From UBA7398 sp963978235 (GTDB lineage: Bacteria > Actinomycetota > Actinomycetes > Nanopelagicales > Nanopelagicaceae), in assembly GCA_963978235.1 (NCBI GenBank), contig CAXBQM010000008.1, positions 1 through 23,930 on the forward strand: a DNA stretch of 23,930 bases, written 5' to 3'. The notes below the pieces were generated by a model. The model worked only from the letters and a program-made list of their open reading frames with translations, did not search any database and was not told the DNA's origin. This document shows positions 1 through 7,198 of this stretch, one piece after another. A program made the translations under genes and the position numbers. Numbering within the stretch: position 1 is the first letter of the stretch; the number at the start of each line of letters is the position of its first letter.

Positions 1-331
<331 letters not shown>

Positions 332-335
<4 letters not shown>

Positions 336-356
336 ATTTTGATTCAACGTAAGTTG
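332..356 (-). other. Alternative hairpins at the 16S 5' boundary
   Basis: On the minus strand three segments can pair in two exclusive ways. GAATCAAC (356-349) can pair with GTTGAATC (344-337 region) around a TTAC loop with one mismatch. Alternatively TTGAAT pairs perfectly with ATTCAA (347-342 with 337-332) around a CAAA loop. The second stem reaches the predicted mature 16S end. This could matter for processing or folding, but only base pairing is seen. Confidence 0.4.
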
Positions 357-363
357 ATTCTGG

Positions 364-398
364 CAAAAGACATAAACAACTGTCGTTTATTGTCTTTG
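364..398 (-). other. Long hairpin in the rRNA leader
   Basis: On the minus strand AAAGACA-A-TAAAC pairs with GTTTA-TGTCTTT, giving a 12-bp stem with one bulged base and a short loop containing GACAGTT. It ends about 30 nt before the mature 16S start. Pre-16S leaders commonly form stems used for RNase III processing, but that needs a partner beyond the 3' end of 16S. This is a local hairpin, so its role is inferred. Confidence 0.5.
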
Positions 399-445
399 AC
401 CAATTTGATTTGTTTTACAAAGGATTCAACGGGCATGGCAATTAA

Positions 446-470
446 GCCATACCTCATTGAGGTAATTGGC
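446..470 (-). other. Leader hairpin with TACCTCAATGAGGTA core
   Basis: On the minus strand GCCA-(AT)-TACCT pairs with AGGTA-TGGC around the loop CAATG, giving nine pairs with a two-base bulge. It follows directly after the conserved leader motif at 481-503, so it is likely part of the leader fold. No specific function can be read from it. Confidence 0.4.
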
Positions 471-480
471 ATTGACTTAT

Positions 481-503
481 GGCACGCTGTTGAGTTCTCA
501 AGG
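481..503 (-). promoter_or_regulatory. Conserved actinobacterial rRNA leader motif
   Basis: The minus strand contains CCTTGAGAACTCAACAG followed by CGTGCC. The core TTGAGAACTCAA is a motif repeatedly found in actinobacterial rRNA leaders and in the 16S-23S spacer, where it is linked to processing and antitermination of the pre-rRNA. Its position between the promoter at 579-608 and the 16S start fits. The match is from memory of the motif, not from an alignment. Confidence 0.65.
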
Positions 504-578
504 TACGGGCGCGCATCGATTTGGGGCTTCCGCACCATTTCAAGGCAACCTGCAACCACCCCGAAGGGCAGAAGGAGA

Positions 579-608
579 AACTTAGGCCACCCTAGGCCTC
601 GAGGTCAA
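579..608 (-). promoter_or_regulatory. Probable rRNA operon promoter
   Basis: On the minus strand a -35 hexamer TTGACC (608-603) is followed after 18 bases by the -10 hexamer TAAGTT (584-579). The hexamers fit the actinobacterial housekeeping pattern (TTGACN, TAnnnT). The site lies about 245 bases before the mature 16S end, which is usual for an rRNA leader. The spacer contains nested inverted repeats (CCTCGAGG, and AGGCC paired with GGCCT). Other promoters further upstream cannot be excluded. Confidence 0.65.
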
Positions 609-645
609 ATCCGGTCCATGACAGCCCAAAAGCGTCGAAAGATCG

Positions 646-671
646 AAAAAACCTTGATTTATAAGGGTTTT
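646..671 (-). terminator. Weak terminator-like hairpin after tyrS
   Basis: On the minus strand AAAACC-C-TT pairs with AA-GGTTTT (eight pairs, one bulged C, seven-base loop), and the stem runs into six T residues. It lies between the tyrS stop and the rRNA -35 box, so it is well placed to insulate the rRNA promoter from arg-tyrS readthrough. The stem is AT-rich and therefore weak; function is inferred. Confidence 0.4.
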
Positions 672-789
672 CTGGAGTTTCTAGGGAAGTTCTTCCTCAC
701 TAACCGGCCTTGTTGCGTCCGTCTCGTAGCGAGGAATTGAAGAATATCGGGCTTTTTGGCGGTCAGCAAATCCTCAAACCGGTTTTTTG

Positions 790-2067
790 CTATGCCACCA
801 CTTCTACTGCTGCCAGATCTCGTTTTCCTTTTCGGAGAACGATAAAACGTCCACCAATGAGATCGTTTGATGTTGGTGCAAAATCTTCAGAAGTAACTTT
901 CACGTTGTTGATGTACGCACCACCTTCTTTAATGATGCGACGCGCTGCGCTCTTTGATTCCACAACTCCGGTTGCAACGATCAAATCAACCCAGGTCGCA
1001 ATCGCGTTCTTATCTTTGATTTCGGTCCGTGGTAATTCGGCGAGTGCGCCCGCTAATGTGGCGATATCAATTGCTTGCAGTTCTCCTTGACCAAAAAGCG
1101 CTCGCGCAGCAGCTTCGACGCTTTCACATGCCTCGGCTCCGTGGACCAGCGTTGTTACTTCACGAGCAAGTGCGCGGTGTGCTTCACGTAATCCAGGATT
1201 GGTCTGATGAGAATCAAGCAGTGCAGAAATCTCTTCGTGAGATTTAAACGAGAACATTTTCAAAAGTTTCTCAACATCGCGATCATCAGAGTTAATAAAA
1301 AATTGGAAGAAAGCGTAAGGAGATGTCATTGCCGGATCGAGCCAGATGCTTCCCGAAGCGGTCTTGCCGAATTTTGTGCCATCAGCTTTTGTTAACAGAG
1401 GTACGGAGAGAGCGAAACCGCTCTTTGTTGTTACTTTACGAATGAGATCTAAACCAGCGGTGATATTTCCCCATTGGTCACTTCCACCCAGTTGCAGAGT
1501 GCAGTCATGACGTCTAAAAAGCTCGAGGAAATCAAGGGCTTGTAGAACTTGGTATGAGAATTCGGTGTAACTAATGCCGCCAGCTTCTAATCGAGTAGCA
1601 ACTGAATCTTTAGCCAACATCTGATTAACGCTGAAATGTTTACCGATATCGCGAAGAAAATTGATCGCCGAGATTGGGGCGGTCCAATCCAAGTTATTCA
1701 CCAGTAGCGCCGCATTTTTTCCGCTGGAAAAGTCGAGAAAACCAGTTAATTGGTGGCGAATTCGATCAACCCATTGTTCAACAATCTCTTCGTCATTGAG
1801 CGTTCGCTCTGAATTCCTACCACTGGGATCTCCCACTAAACCTGTTGCTCCCCCAACCAGCGCTATGGGTCGATGGCCGGCAAGCTGAAATCTGCGCAAC
1901 ATTGTCATTTGAACAAGATTTCCTAAATGCAGACTCGGCGCAGTGGGATCAAAGCCAATATAGAGAGAGCGTGAACCGCTATTGAGGTGTGCTATTAATT
2001 CTGCTTCGTCGGTGGTTTGAGCAATGGCACCTCGCCACTTCAAATCATTAATGAGCGCTGCGGTCAT
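790..2067 (-). CDS. tyrS: Tyrosyl-tRNA synthetase
   Basis: TyrS charges tRNA-Tyr with tyrosine in the cytoplasm. The protein has the class I signature HLGN at about residues 47-50 and the KMSKS-type loop KFGKT at about 232-236. The GGSDQWGNI segment is typical of bacterial TyrRS. The C-terminal 60 or so residues form an S4-like RNA-binding domain (SAARRIIKEGGAYINN). I chose the start at 2067 (425 aa, MTAALINDLKWRG), because it aligns with the usual TyrRS N-terminus and overlaps the argH stop as ATGA, implying translational coupling. A longer frame to 2112 would add 15 unlikely residues. It is the last gene of the arg cluster before the rRNA operon. It is complete, with no missing active-site motif. 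Confidence 0.97.
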   Translation of the reverse strand: MTAALINDLKWRGAIAQTTDEAELIAHLNSGSRSLYIGFDPTAPSLHLGNLVQMTMLRRFQLAGHRPIALVGGATGLVGDPSGRNSERTLNDEEIVEQWVDRIRHQLTGFLDFSSGKNAALLVNNLDWTAPISAINFLRDIGKHFSVNQMLAKDSVATRLEAGGISYTEFSYQVLQALDFLELFRRHDCTLQLGGSDQWGNITAGLDLIRKVTTKSGFALSVPLLTKADGTKFGKTASGSIWLDPAMTSPYAFFQFFINSDDRDVEKLLKMFSFKSHEEISALLDSHQTNPGLREAHRALAREVTTLVHGAEACESVEAAARALFGQGELQAIDIATLAGALAELPRTEIKDKNAIATWVDLIVATGVVESKSAARRIIKEGGAYINNVKVTSEDFAPTSNDLIGGRFIVLRKGKRDLAAVEVVA

Positions 2068-3491
2068 AGCGACATCATGCCCGAAAACTTGGTGCGCTCG
2101 TTGGAAATCCATTTTTCGTGAGCGGAGACCGCCTCACCGCTGAGCGAGATCTGACTTTGCACGCTGTGATGTGATGTCCCATTAGGTGTGAGTCGACCAG
2201 CGATCGCACCAGAAACTGTCAGTACATCGAGCACCGAAACATCGAGTACATCATGTGCGGAGCGAAGTTCTGCTTCAGTGAGTTGGTGTAACTCTTTTCC
2301 GTTCTTCTCACATATTTTCACACAAGCACCGGCAGCTTCATGTGCTTGCGCAAATGGAACTCCCTTTCGCACTAAGAAATCGGCAATCTCGGTTGCAAGT
2401 GAAAAGCCAAGTGGCGCTGCTTTCGACATGACATCACGGTTAAATGATGTTGACGCAACCATTCCTGACACAGGCTTTAATAGGAGAAGGAGATTTTCAA
2501 CGCTATCAAAGAGCGCTTCTTTATCTTCTTGCAGATCTCGGTTATAGGCAAACGGCAGACCTTTTAATACCGTTAACAAGGTAGTGAGGTTTCCAATAAA
2601 TCGACCAGCTTTGCCACGAGCTAACTCAGCAACATCTGGATTTTTCTTCTGCGGCATTATTGAAGAACCGGTCGAATAGGCATCATCAAGTACTGCCCAA
2701 CCAAATTCTGTGGTGGACCAGAGACTCCACTCTTCGCCGATTCGTGAGAGGTGCACGCCTACAAGCGCAATAATGAAGAGCGCTTCCGCCACATAATCTC
2801 GATCGCTGACGCCATCAATACTATTTTCGACAATGCCAGCGAAACCTAATTGCGAAGCGGTAGTAACTGGATCAAGTGGGAGCGATGAACCGCTCAGCGC
2901 ACCTGAACCAAGTGGTGAACGCGAACTCCTAATAAGCCAATCATGAATTCGCGATAAGTCGCGATTAAATGCTGCGCAATGTTTTGCCAGTTCATGACCG
3001 AAGAGAACCGGTTGTGCATGTTGTAAATGCGTAAATCCGGGCGCAACCGCATCAGAATATTCCGAAGCTTTTGCTAGAAGTGTTCGTTGTAATTCAACAA
3101 TCCCCTGCGCAATATCAATCATGTGATCGATGAGGTAGAGCTTCAAGTCAGTCGTTACTTGATCATTGCGAGAACGTCCAGCGCGAATCGCCCCACCTAT
3201 TACTCCAACGCGTTGGCTGAGCCCTCGTTCGAGCGCGCTATGAACATCCTCATCACCATCATCTGGTTTAAATTTTCCATCTTCGACATCATTAAAAAGG
3301 TTTTTTAAACCATTGCGAATTGCCACCGATTGTTCTTTATTGATTAACCCAGAGCGTTCGAGTACATAAAGATGCGCGAGTGAACTGACAATGTCATACG
3401 GTGCTAACCGCCAGTCAAAGTGCACGCTACGAGAAAGTGCAAAGACTGATTCGGCTGGACCATGCGAGAACCGGCCACCCCACAGCGCCAT
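2064..3491 (-). CDS. argH: Argininosuccinate lyase
   Basis: ArgH performs the last step of arginine synthesis, splitting argininosuccinate into arginine and fumarate. The 475-residue length is normal for the family. The fumarase/aspartase superfamily signature GSSIMPQKKNPD is at residues 275-286 and carries the mobile-loop catalytic serine. THLQHAQP at 154-161 holds the conserved histidine region, and SRNDQ at 107-111 is the N-terminal substrate loop. The gene starts one base inside the argR stop (TAATG) behind a clear GGAGG site at 3497-3501. It overlaps tyrS by four bases at its end. Its partner argG (argininosuccinate synthase) is not beside it, although it usually is in actinobacterial arg clusters. 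Confidence 0.98.
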   Translation of the reverse strand: MALWGGRFSHGPAESVFALSRSVHFDWRLAPYDIVSSLAHLYVLERSGLINKEQSVAIRNGLKNLFNDVEDGKFKPDDGDEDVHSALERGLSQRVGVIGGAIRAGRSRNDQVTTDLKLYLIDHMIDIAQGIVELQRTLLAKASEYSDAVAPGFTHLQHAQPVLFGHELAKHCAAFNRDLSRIHDWLIRSSRSPLGSGALSGSSLPLDPVTTASQLGFAGIVENSIDGVSDRDYVAEALFIIALVGVHLSRIGEEWSLWSTTEFGWAVLDDAYSTGSSIMPQKKNPDVAELARGKAGRFIGNLTTLLTVLKGLPFAYNRDLQEDKEALFDSVENLLLLLKPVSGMVASTSFNRDVMSKAAPLGFSLATEIADFLVRKGVPFAQAHEAAGACVKICEKNGKELHQLTEAELRSAHDVLDVSVLDVLTVSGAIAGRLTPNGTSHHSVQSQISLSGEAVSAHEKWISNERTKFSGMMSL

Positions 3492-4033
3492 TACTTCCTC
3501 CGCTTCGTGCGTTTAACAGTTCGCGTTCGTTGCGAATTTTTAGCCTTAACTTGGCTGAATTCTTTCAGACGAGTGGCCAATTGCTCGCCGCCGTGCGCTT
3601 GTTTCGCAACCACAAGTACTGTGTCATCGCCGGCAATTGTTCCGATAGCGCTTGGCAACTCGCCATTCTGTGACGCGCGATCAATAGCACTTGCCAACAA
3701 ATGTGCTCCTCCTGGCGGAGTCCGGACAACAACAAGATTGCCACTTGGAGTCACCGAAAGAATCAATTGATCGGAGACCAGATTGATGGCGCTCCGTGTT
3801 GAACGCTCATTACTTACAAAGGTGTAGGTAAATTCACCACTATCTGTCTTGGCGCGAACCGCACCAACATCTTCAAGATCTCTACTTGCGGTGGCTTGCG
3901 TGACATGAATTCCCTGTTCATCAAGGAGATCAACGAGATCTGATTGAGAATGAACGCGGCCATCATTGATTAATGAGATGACAAGCGCTCGGCGGGCACT
4001 TGCGGAAAGAGTTGGTGATAACCGTTTAGCCAT
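3491..4033 (-). CDS. argR: Arginine repressor ArgR with basic C-terminal tail
   Basis: ArgR is the arginine-responsive DNA-binding regulator of arg genes, usually a hexamer. The N-terminal winged helix contains the recognition motif around SRDL (50-53). The C-terminal domain carries GTIAGDDT (131-138), the arginine-binding and oligomerisation motif. Family members usually end about where LATRLKEFS ends here (residue 160). This protein continues with about 19 residues, of which ten are K or R, an unusual basic tail. At 180 aa it is slightly longer than typical. The gene overlaps argD by eight bases and argH by one. Paired ARG boxes before argC (8246-8281) suggest that it controls its own operon. 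Confidence 0.96.
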   Translation of the reverse strand: MAKRLSPTLSASARRALVISLINDGRVHSQSDLVDLLDEQGIHVTQATASRDLEDVGAVRAKTDSGEFTYTFVSNERSTRSAINLVSDQLILSVTPSGNLVVVRTPPGGAHLLASAIDRASQNGELPSAIGTIAGDDTVLVVAKQAHGGEQLATRLKEFSQVKAKNSQRTRTVKRTKRRK

Positions 4034-5201
4034 GGCGACGTATCACCACCGTGCAGGTTCGTACGAATTCATCAACGTTCTTCTGGCTGATCACAAATGC
4101 TGGCGCGATACGTATGGTCGTCTCGCTTGTTGCATTGACTAATATCCCTGCTTCAAGAAGTTCGCTGGCAACCGTCTTGGCAATGGGCTTTTCGAAATCA
4201 AATCCGATGAGTAACCCTTTGCCTCGGACTTCGCTCACCCCAGGGATTTGTCGGAGCGCACTCATAATTTGTAAACCGAATTGGCGATTTGTTGCGAGGT
4301 ATTTCTTCGTTTCAATTTCATCGATGGTGGCGTTACCGGCGGCACAGGAAATGGGGTTTCCACCAAAGGTTGAGCCATGTGAACCGGGGGTTATTAATTC
4401 GGCAGCTTTACCTAGTGCGATCATCGCTCCGATCGGTAACCCGCCGCCCAAACCTTTTGCAATGGTGATGACATCAGGAGTAATGCCAGAATCTTCATAA
4501 CCAAACCAGGTGCCAGTTCTCCCCATGCCAGTTTGAACTGCGTCGATCACCAATAACGCGCCTCGTTTATCGCAAATCTCGCGAGCTGCTTTTAAATACT
4601 CTGGATCGGGAACAATCACGCCGGCTTCACCCATTATCGGTTCAAGAATTACCATTGCGGTTCTTTTACTCACTGCGCGCGCGAGCGAATTCGCATCACC
4701 AAAAGGAACGTGAGTTATTTTTTTCAAGAGCGGCATAAAAGGTTCGCGCTTTGCTGGTTGTCCGGTTAATGAGAGCGCTCCCATGGTTCGGCCATGAAAG
4801 GCACCCTGCGCTGCAACAATACGATGTCGACCGGTGAGGCGAGAGAGTTTGATCGCCGCTTCATTCGCCTCAGCGCCAGAGTTACAGAAAAATGTGCGGG
4901 CAGTTTTATCGCCAGTCATCGCTTGCAATTTCTCCGCCAACAGCAGAACTTGTGGGTGGCTATAAAAATTACTGGTGTGGCTCAATGTTTCAACTTGGCG
5001 CGATACCGCCTTCACGATCTTCGGATGCGCATGACCTAAAACATTCGTTGCAATTCCGCCAAGAAAATCTAAATACCGTTTACCTTCCACATCAAATACT
5101 TCTACGCCCTTGCCCCGCGTGAGTGCAATGGTCGGCGTTCCATACGCAGATTGCAGGGTTGCGTTCCATCGTTGTGCAAATGTTGAATTATTCGATTTCA
5201 T
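4026..5201 (-). CDS. argD: Acetylornithine aminotransferase
   Basis: ArgD is a PLP enzyme that transfers an amino group from glutamate to N-acetylglutamate semialdehyde, giving N-acetylornithine. The 391-residue protein shows the class III aminotransferase pattern. FCNSGAEANEAA (105-116) is the phosphate-binding region, D220 in LLVIDAVQTGMGRTG contacts the PLP ring nitrogen, and K249 in TIAKGLGGG is the PLP lysine. ArgD-type enzymes can also act in lysine synthesis; the sequence alone does not show whether this one does. The start overlaps the argB stop as ATGA, and the end overlaps argR by eight bases. In many actinobacteria argF follows here; it is absent. Confidence 0.97.
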   Translation of the reverse strand: MKSNNSTFAQRWNATLQSAYGTPTIALTRGKGVEVFDVEGKRYLDFLGGIATNVLGHAHPKIVKAVSRQVETLSHTSNFYSHPQVLLLAEKLQAMTGDKTARTFFCNSGAEANEAAIKLSRLTGRHRIVAAQGAFHGRTMGALSLTGQPAKREPFMPLLKKITHVPFGDANSLARAVSKRTAMVILEPIMGEAGVIVPDPEYLKAAREICDKRGALLVIDAVQTGMGRTGTWFGYEDSGITPDVITIAKGLGGGLPIGAMIALGKAAELITPGSHGSTFGGNPISCAAGNATIDEIETKKYLATNRQFGLQIMSALRQIPGVSEVRGKGLLIGFDFEKPIAKTVASELLEAGILVNATSETTIRIAPAFVISQKNVDEFVRTCTVVIRRHG

Positions 5202-5989
5202 GCGCTCACCAATGTTCCACCTTGGCTATTAAGCGCCGCTTGGAAATTCTCTGAATCTCTGCCATCAATGATGCGAGCAGCGCGAGCGCCAGAATTAATG
5301 GCATTAAGGCAGGCCGAAACTTTTGGCGCCATTCCTTCCTCGAAGGTATGAGCGATTTCTGCAAGTTTTGCCGCAGATATTTCCGAAATCAACGATGACT
5401 TATCTGGCCAGTTGGCATAGATGCCAGCGACATCGGTCATAAAAATCACTTGATCTGCTTTTACTGCGCCGGCGATTGCACCAGCTGCGCTATCTGCATT
5501 GATATTCATGCCAACACCATCACCATCAGTTGCTACTGGCGAAACTATCGGAAGATAGCCAGCGCTTAAAAGCGTGTGAAGTACTTTCGGATTAACGCCA
5601 TGTACCTCACCTACTTGACCAAGTGAAACCAAGCCACCATCGATAGTGATTTTCTTCGGCGACACTTCTAATAAACCACCATCACTACCGGCAATTCCCA
5701 CTGCCGGAAGCCCTAATACTTTAAACGTTCGAACTAATTGTCGAAGGACAGTTCCCGTCAATACTTTCTCTACGATCGCAAATACTTCCGGAGTGGTCAC
5801 GCGATATCCGCCGATTACTTCTTTCTTAAGTCCGGCCGCGGCAATCTCGGCATCAATCTGCGGCCCACCACCATGAACAATGATGAATTGTTGACCCTTT
5901 GACATCTCGTTCTTAATGACTTCAACCCATGGCTTCAGCGCCTGGATATCGCCAGTCATTGCATGTCCGCCGTACTTAATGACGATCAT
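5198..5989 (-). CDS. argB: Acetylglutamate kinase, short form
   Basis: ArgB phosphorylates N-acetylglutamate, the second step of arginine synthesis. Amino-acid-kinase motifs are visible: K5 with YGGHAM, VHGGGPQID (38-46), the substrate loop RVTTPE (63-68), and the NINADSAAGAIA nucleotide region (162-173). At 263 aa it begins directly at the first beta strand. Arginine-inhibited ArgB proteins have about 20-30 extra N-terminal residues forming a helix that builds the hexamer and the arginine site. No upstream start exists in this frame, because an in-frame TAA precedes it and no ATG, GTG or TTG lies between. It thus resembles the E. coli-length, arginine-insensitive form. Its ATG overlaps the stop of a micro-ORF. 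Confidence 0.94.
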   Translation of the reverse strand: MIVIKYGGHAMTGDIQALKPWVEVIKNEMSKGQQFIIVHGGGPQIDAEIAAAGLKKEVIGGYRVTTPEVFAIVEKVLTGTVLRQLVRTFKVLGLPAVGIAGSDGGLLEVSPKKITIDGGLVSLGQVGEVHGVNPKVLHTLLSAGYLPIVSPVATDGDGVGMNINADSAAGAIAGAVKADQVIFMTDVAGIYANWPDKSSLISEISAAKLAEIAHTFEEGMAPKVSACLNAINSGARAARIIDGRDSENFQAALNSQGGTLVSA

Positions 5990-6042
5990 CGTGTAACTAC
6001 CTTCGACACTTGATGAATATTCAATTGACTTAAATTATTCAT
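5986..6042 (-). CDS. Micro-ORF (18 codons) coupled to argB
   Basis: The frame encodes MNNLSQLNIHQVSKVVTR and then stops. Its ATG overlaps the stop of the preceding 6-codon ORF as ATGA, and its own TGA overlaps the argB ATG as ATGA. It does not resemble the missing ArgB N-terminal helix, so I do not read it as a simple frameshift remnant. It may serve to pass terminating ribosomes on to argB, or it may be coincidental. No domain can be recognised. Confidence 0.35.
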   Translation of the reverse strand: MNNLSQLNIHQVSKVVTR

Positions 6043-6059
6043 CGCTGTGACGTTTTCAT
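6039..6059 (-). CDS. Micro-ORF (6 codons) coupled to argJ stop
   Basis: The frame encodes MKTSQR. Its ATG overlaps the argJ TGA, and its TGA overlaps the ATG of the next micro-ORF, each as ATGA. Together the two tiny frames fill the whole argJ-argB gap. Expression is not shown by the sequence; the case rests only on the precise chain of overlaps. Confidence 0.3.
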   Translation of the reverse strand: MKTSQR

Positions 6060-7198
6060 GACGAGTACGCCGAATTTTCATGAACATAGGCCGCGGTTAA
6101 ATCATTCGTCCAAATCGTTGCGCTCTTGGTTCCGGCATGAAGATCAATGAGTATTTCAATAGTTTCGGCTTTCATGTTGACGCTCTCTCGTGGCTCGCCA
6201 GGAGCGCTGGCTCGACAGACCATCACGCCATTGAGCGATACATCGATTGTTAATGGATCAAAAACTGCAGACGTTGTACCCAACGCAGCCAAGATTCGAC
6301 CCCAGTTGGGATCTTCGCCATGAAGCGCGCATTTAAGGAGATTATTCCGTGCACACGCTCGACCAATCTCCACCGCATCCTTCTCACTCTTTGCGTTAAC
6401 CGTTGTAATCGAGATGATTTTTGAGTGTCCTTCGGCATCAGCAATCAGTTGATGAGCTAAATCGCCGCAGACCGTCATGAGGGATTGAGTGAGCACTTCG
6501 CGCGAAATTTTCTTGCCGGATGCACCAGATGCCATAAAGAGAACTGTGTCATTGGTTGAGGTACAGCCATCCGAATCAATTCGATTGAACGTTCGATCTG
6601 TTACATCCTGAAAAATCTCCACGGCATCAACCGGATCTACTTCGGCATCCGTCATAATGACAGAGAGCATTGTGGCAAGAGCCGGCGCAAGCATTCCTGC
6701 TCCTTTGGCAATGCCAGCAAATTCACAATCGCCTTGCAGGTGTGAAATTTTTGGTCGCGAATCAGTTGTCATGATTGCTTCTGCAAGATCGCGAAGTGAA
6801 TCGGTATTTAATTGTGAAACTGCAAGTGTTGCACCTGTTAGTAATTCGTTCATTGGTAATCGCTCACCAATAAGTCCAGTAGAACAGACCACAACATCAC
6901 TTGCGTTGATAGCTAACGATTGTGCAACCTCTTCAGCAGTGCGATGCGTATCAGCAAATCCGGCTGGACCAGTACAGGCATTTGCGCCACCACTATTGAG
7001 AATGACTGCGCTTACTTCATGATCTCGGATTACTTCTCTACTCCACATCACCGGAGCGGCAACAACTTGATTACTGGTGAAAACTGCGGTGCCGAATTTA
7101 ACTGGCCCGTTATTGACGATCAGCGCAAGATCTTTCGCGCCAGATTTCTTAATTCCGGCTGCTAAGCCAGCGCCAGTGAACCCGGCCGGCAACTTCAT
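6056..7198 (-). CDS. argJ: Glutamate N-acetyltransferase / ornithine acetyltransferase
   Basis: ArgJ moves the acetyl group from N-acetylornithine to glutamate, closing the acetyl cycle; many members also use acetyl-CoA to make N-acetylglutamate. The 380-residue proenzyme contains the autocleavage motif AKGAGMLAPALATML. Cleavage should fall between A175 and T176, with T176 becoming the nucleophile of the beta chain. The oxyanion-hole pair CSTGLIGE is at 105-112. No argA or argE is seen here, which fits a cyclic pathway. The ATG overlaps the argC stop as ATGA. Bifunctionality cannot be decided from the sequence. Confidence 0.96.
   Translation of the reverse strand: MKLPAGFTGAGLAAGIKKSGAKDLALIVNNGPVKFGTAVFTSNQVVAAPVMWSREVIRDHEVSAVILNSGGANACTGPAGFADTHRTAEEVAQSLAINASDVVVCSTGLIGERLPMNELLTGATLAVSQLNTDSLRDLAEAIMTTDSRPKISHLQGDCEFAGIAKGAGMLAPALATMLSVIMTDAEVDPVDAVEIFQDVTDRTFNRIDSDGCTSTNDTVLFMASGASGKKISREVLTQSLMTVCGDLAHQLIADAEGHSKIISITTVNAKSEKDAVEIGRACARNNLLKCALHGEDPNWGRILAALGTTSAVFDPLTIDVSLNGVMVCRASAPGEPRESVNMKAETIEILIDLHAGTKSATIWTNDLTAAYVHENSAYSS

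Larger units (their letters stand above)
336..789 (-). other. Gene-free region: tyrS 3' flank, rRNA promoter and rRNA leader
   Basis: This 454-base stretch lies between the tyrS stop codon and the mature 16S start. I see no credible protein gene; short open frames on both strands are composed of leader sequence. Reading on the minus strand it holds a terminator-like hairpin (646-671), a promoter (579-608), a small CCC-UUCG-GGG hairpin near 560-570, the conserved actinobacterial leader motif (481-503) and a series of hairpins next to the 16S start. These parts are listed separately. Confidence 0.8.

Noticed and set aside
657..664. TATAAA-like -10 element upstream of the rRNA promoter
   Set aside because: No -35-like hexamer lies 16-18 bases upstream, and the sequence forms the loop of the terminator-like hairpin.
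339..740. Open frames on both strands in the rRNA leader region (133 codons plus, 71 codons minus)
   Set aside because: They are built from the rRNA leader and promoter, have no ribosome-binding site and no family resemblance.
6014..6023. TGAATATTCA palindrome before argB as a further ARG box
   Set aside because: It has the ARG half-sites but lacks the four-base centre, and it lies inside the micro-ORF rather than at a promoter.
5986..6059. Frameshift or sequencing error splitting argB
   Set aside because: None of the three frames upstream of argB encodes the usual ArgB N-terminal helix sequence, so one indel would not restore a normal protein.
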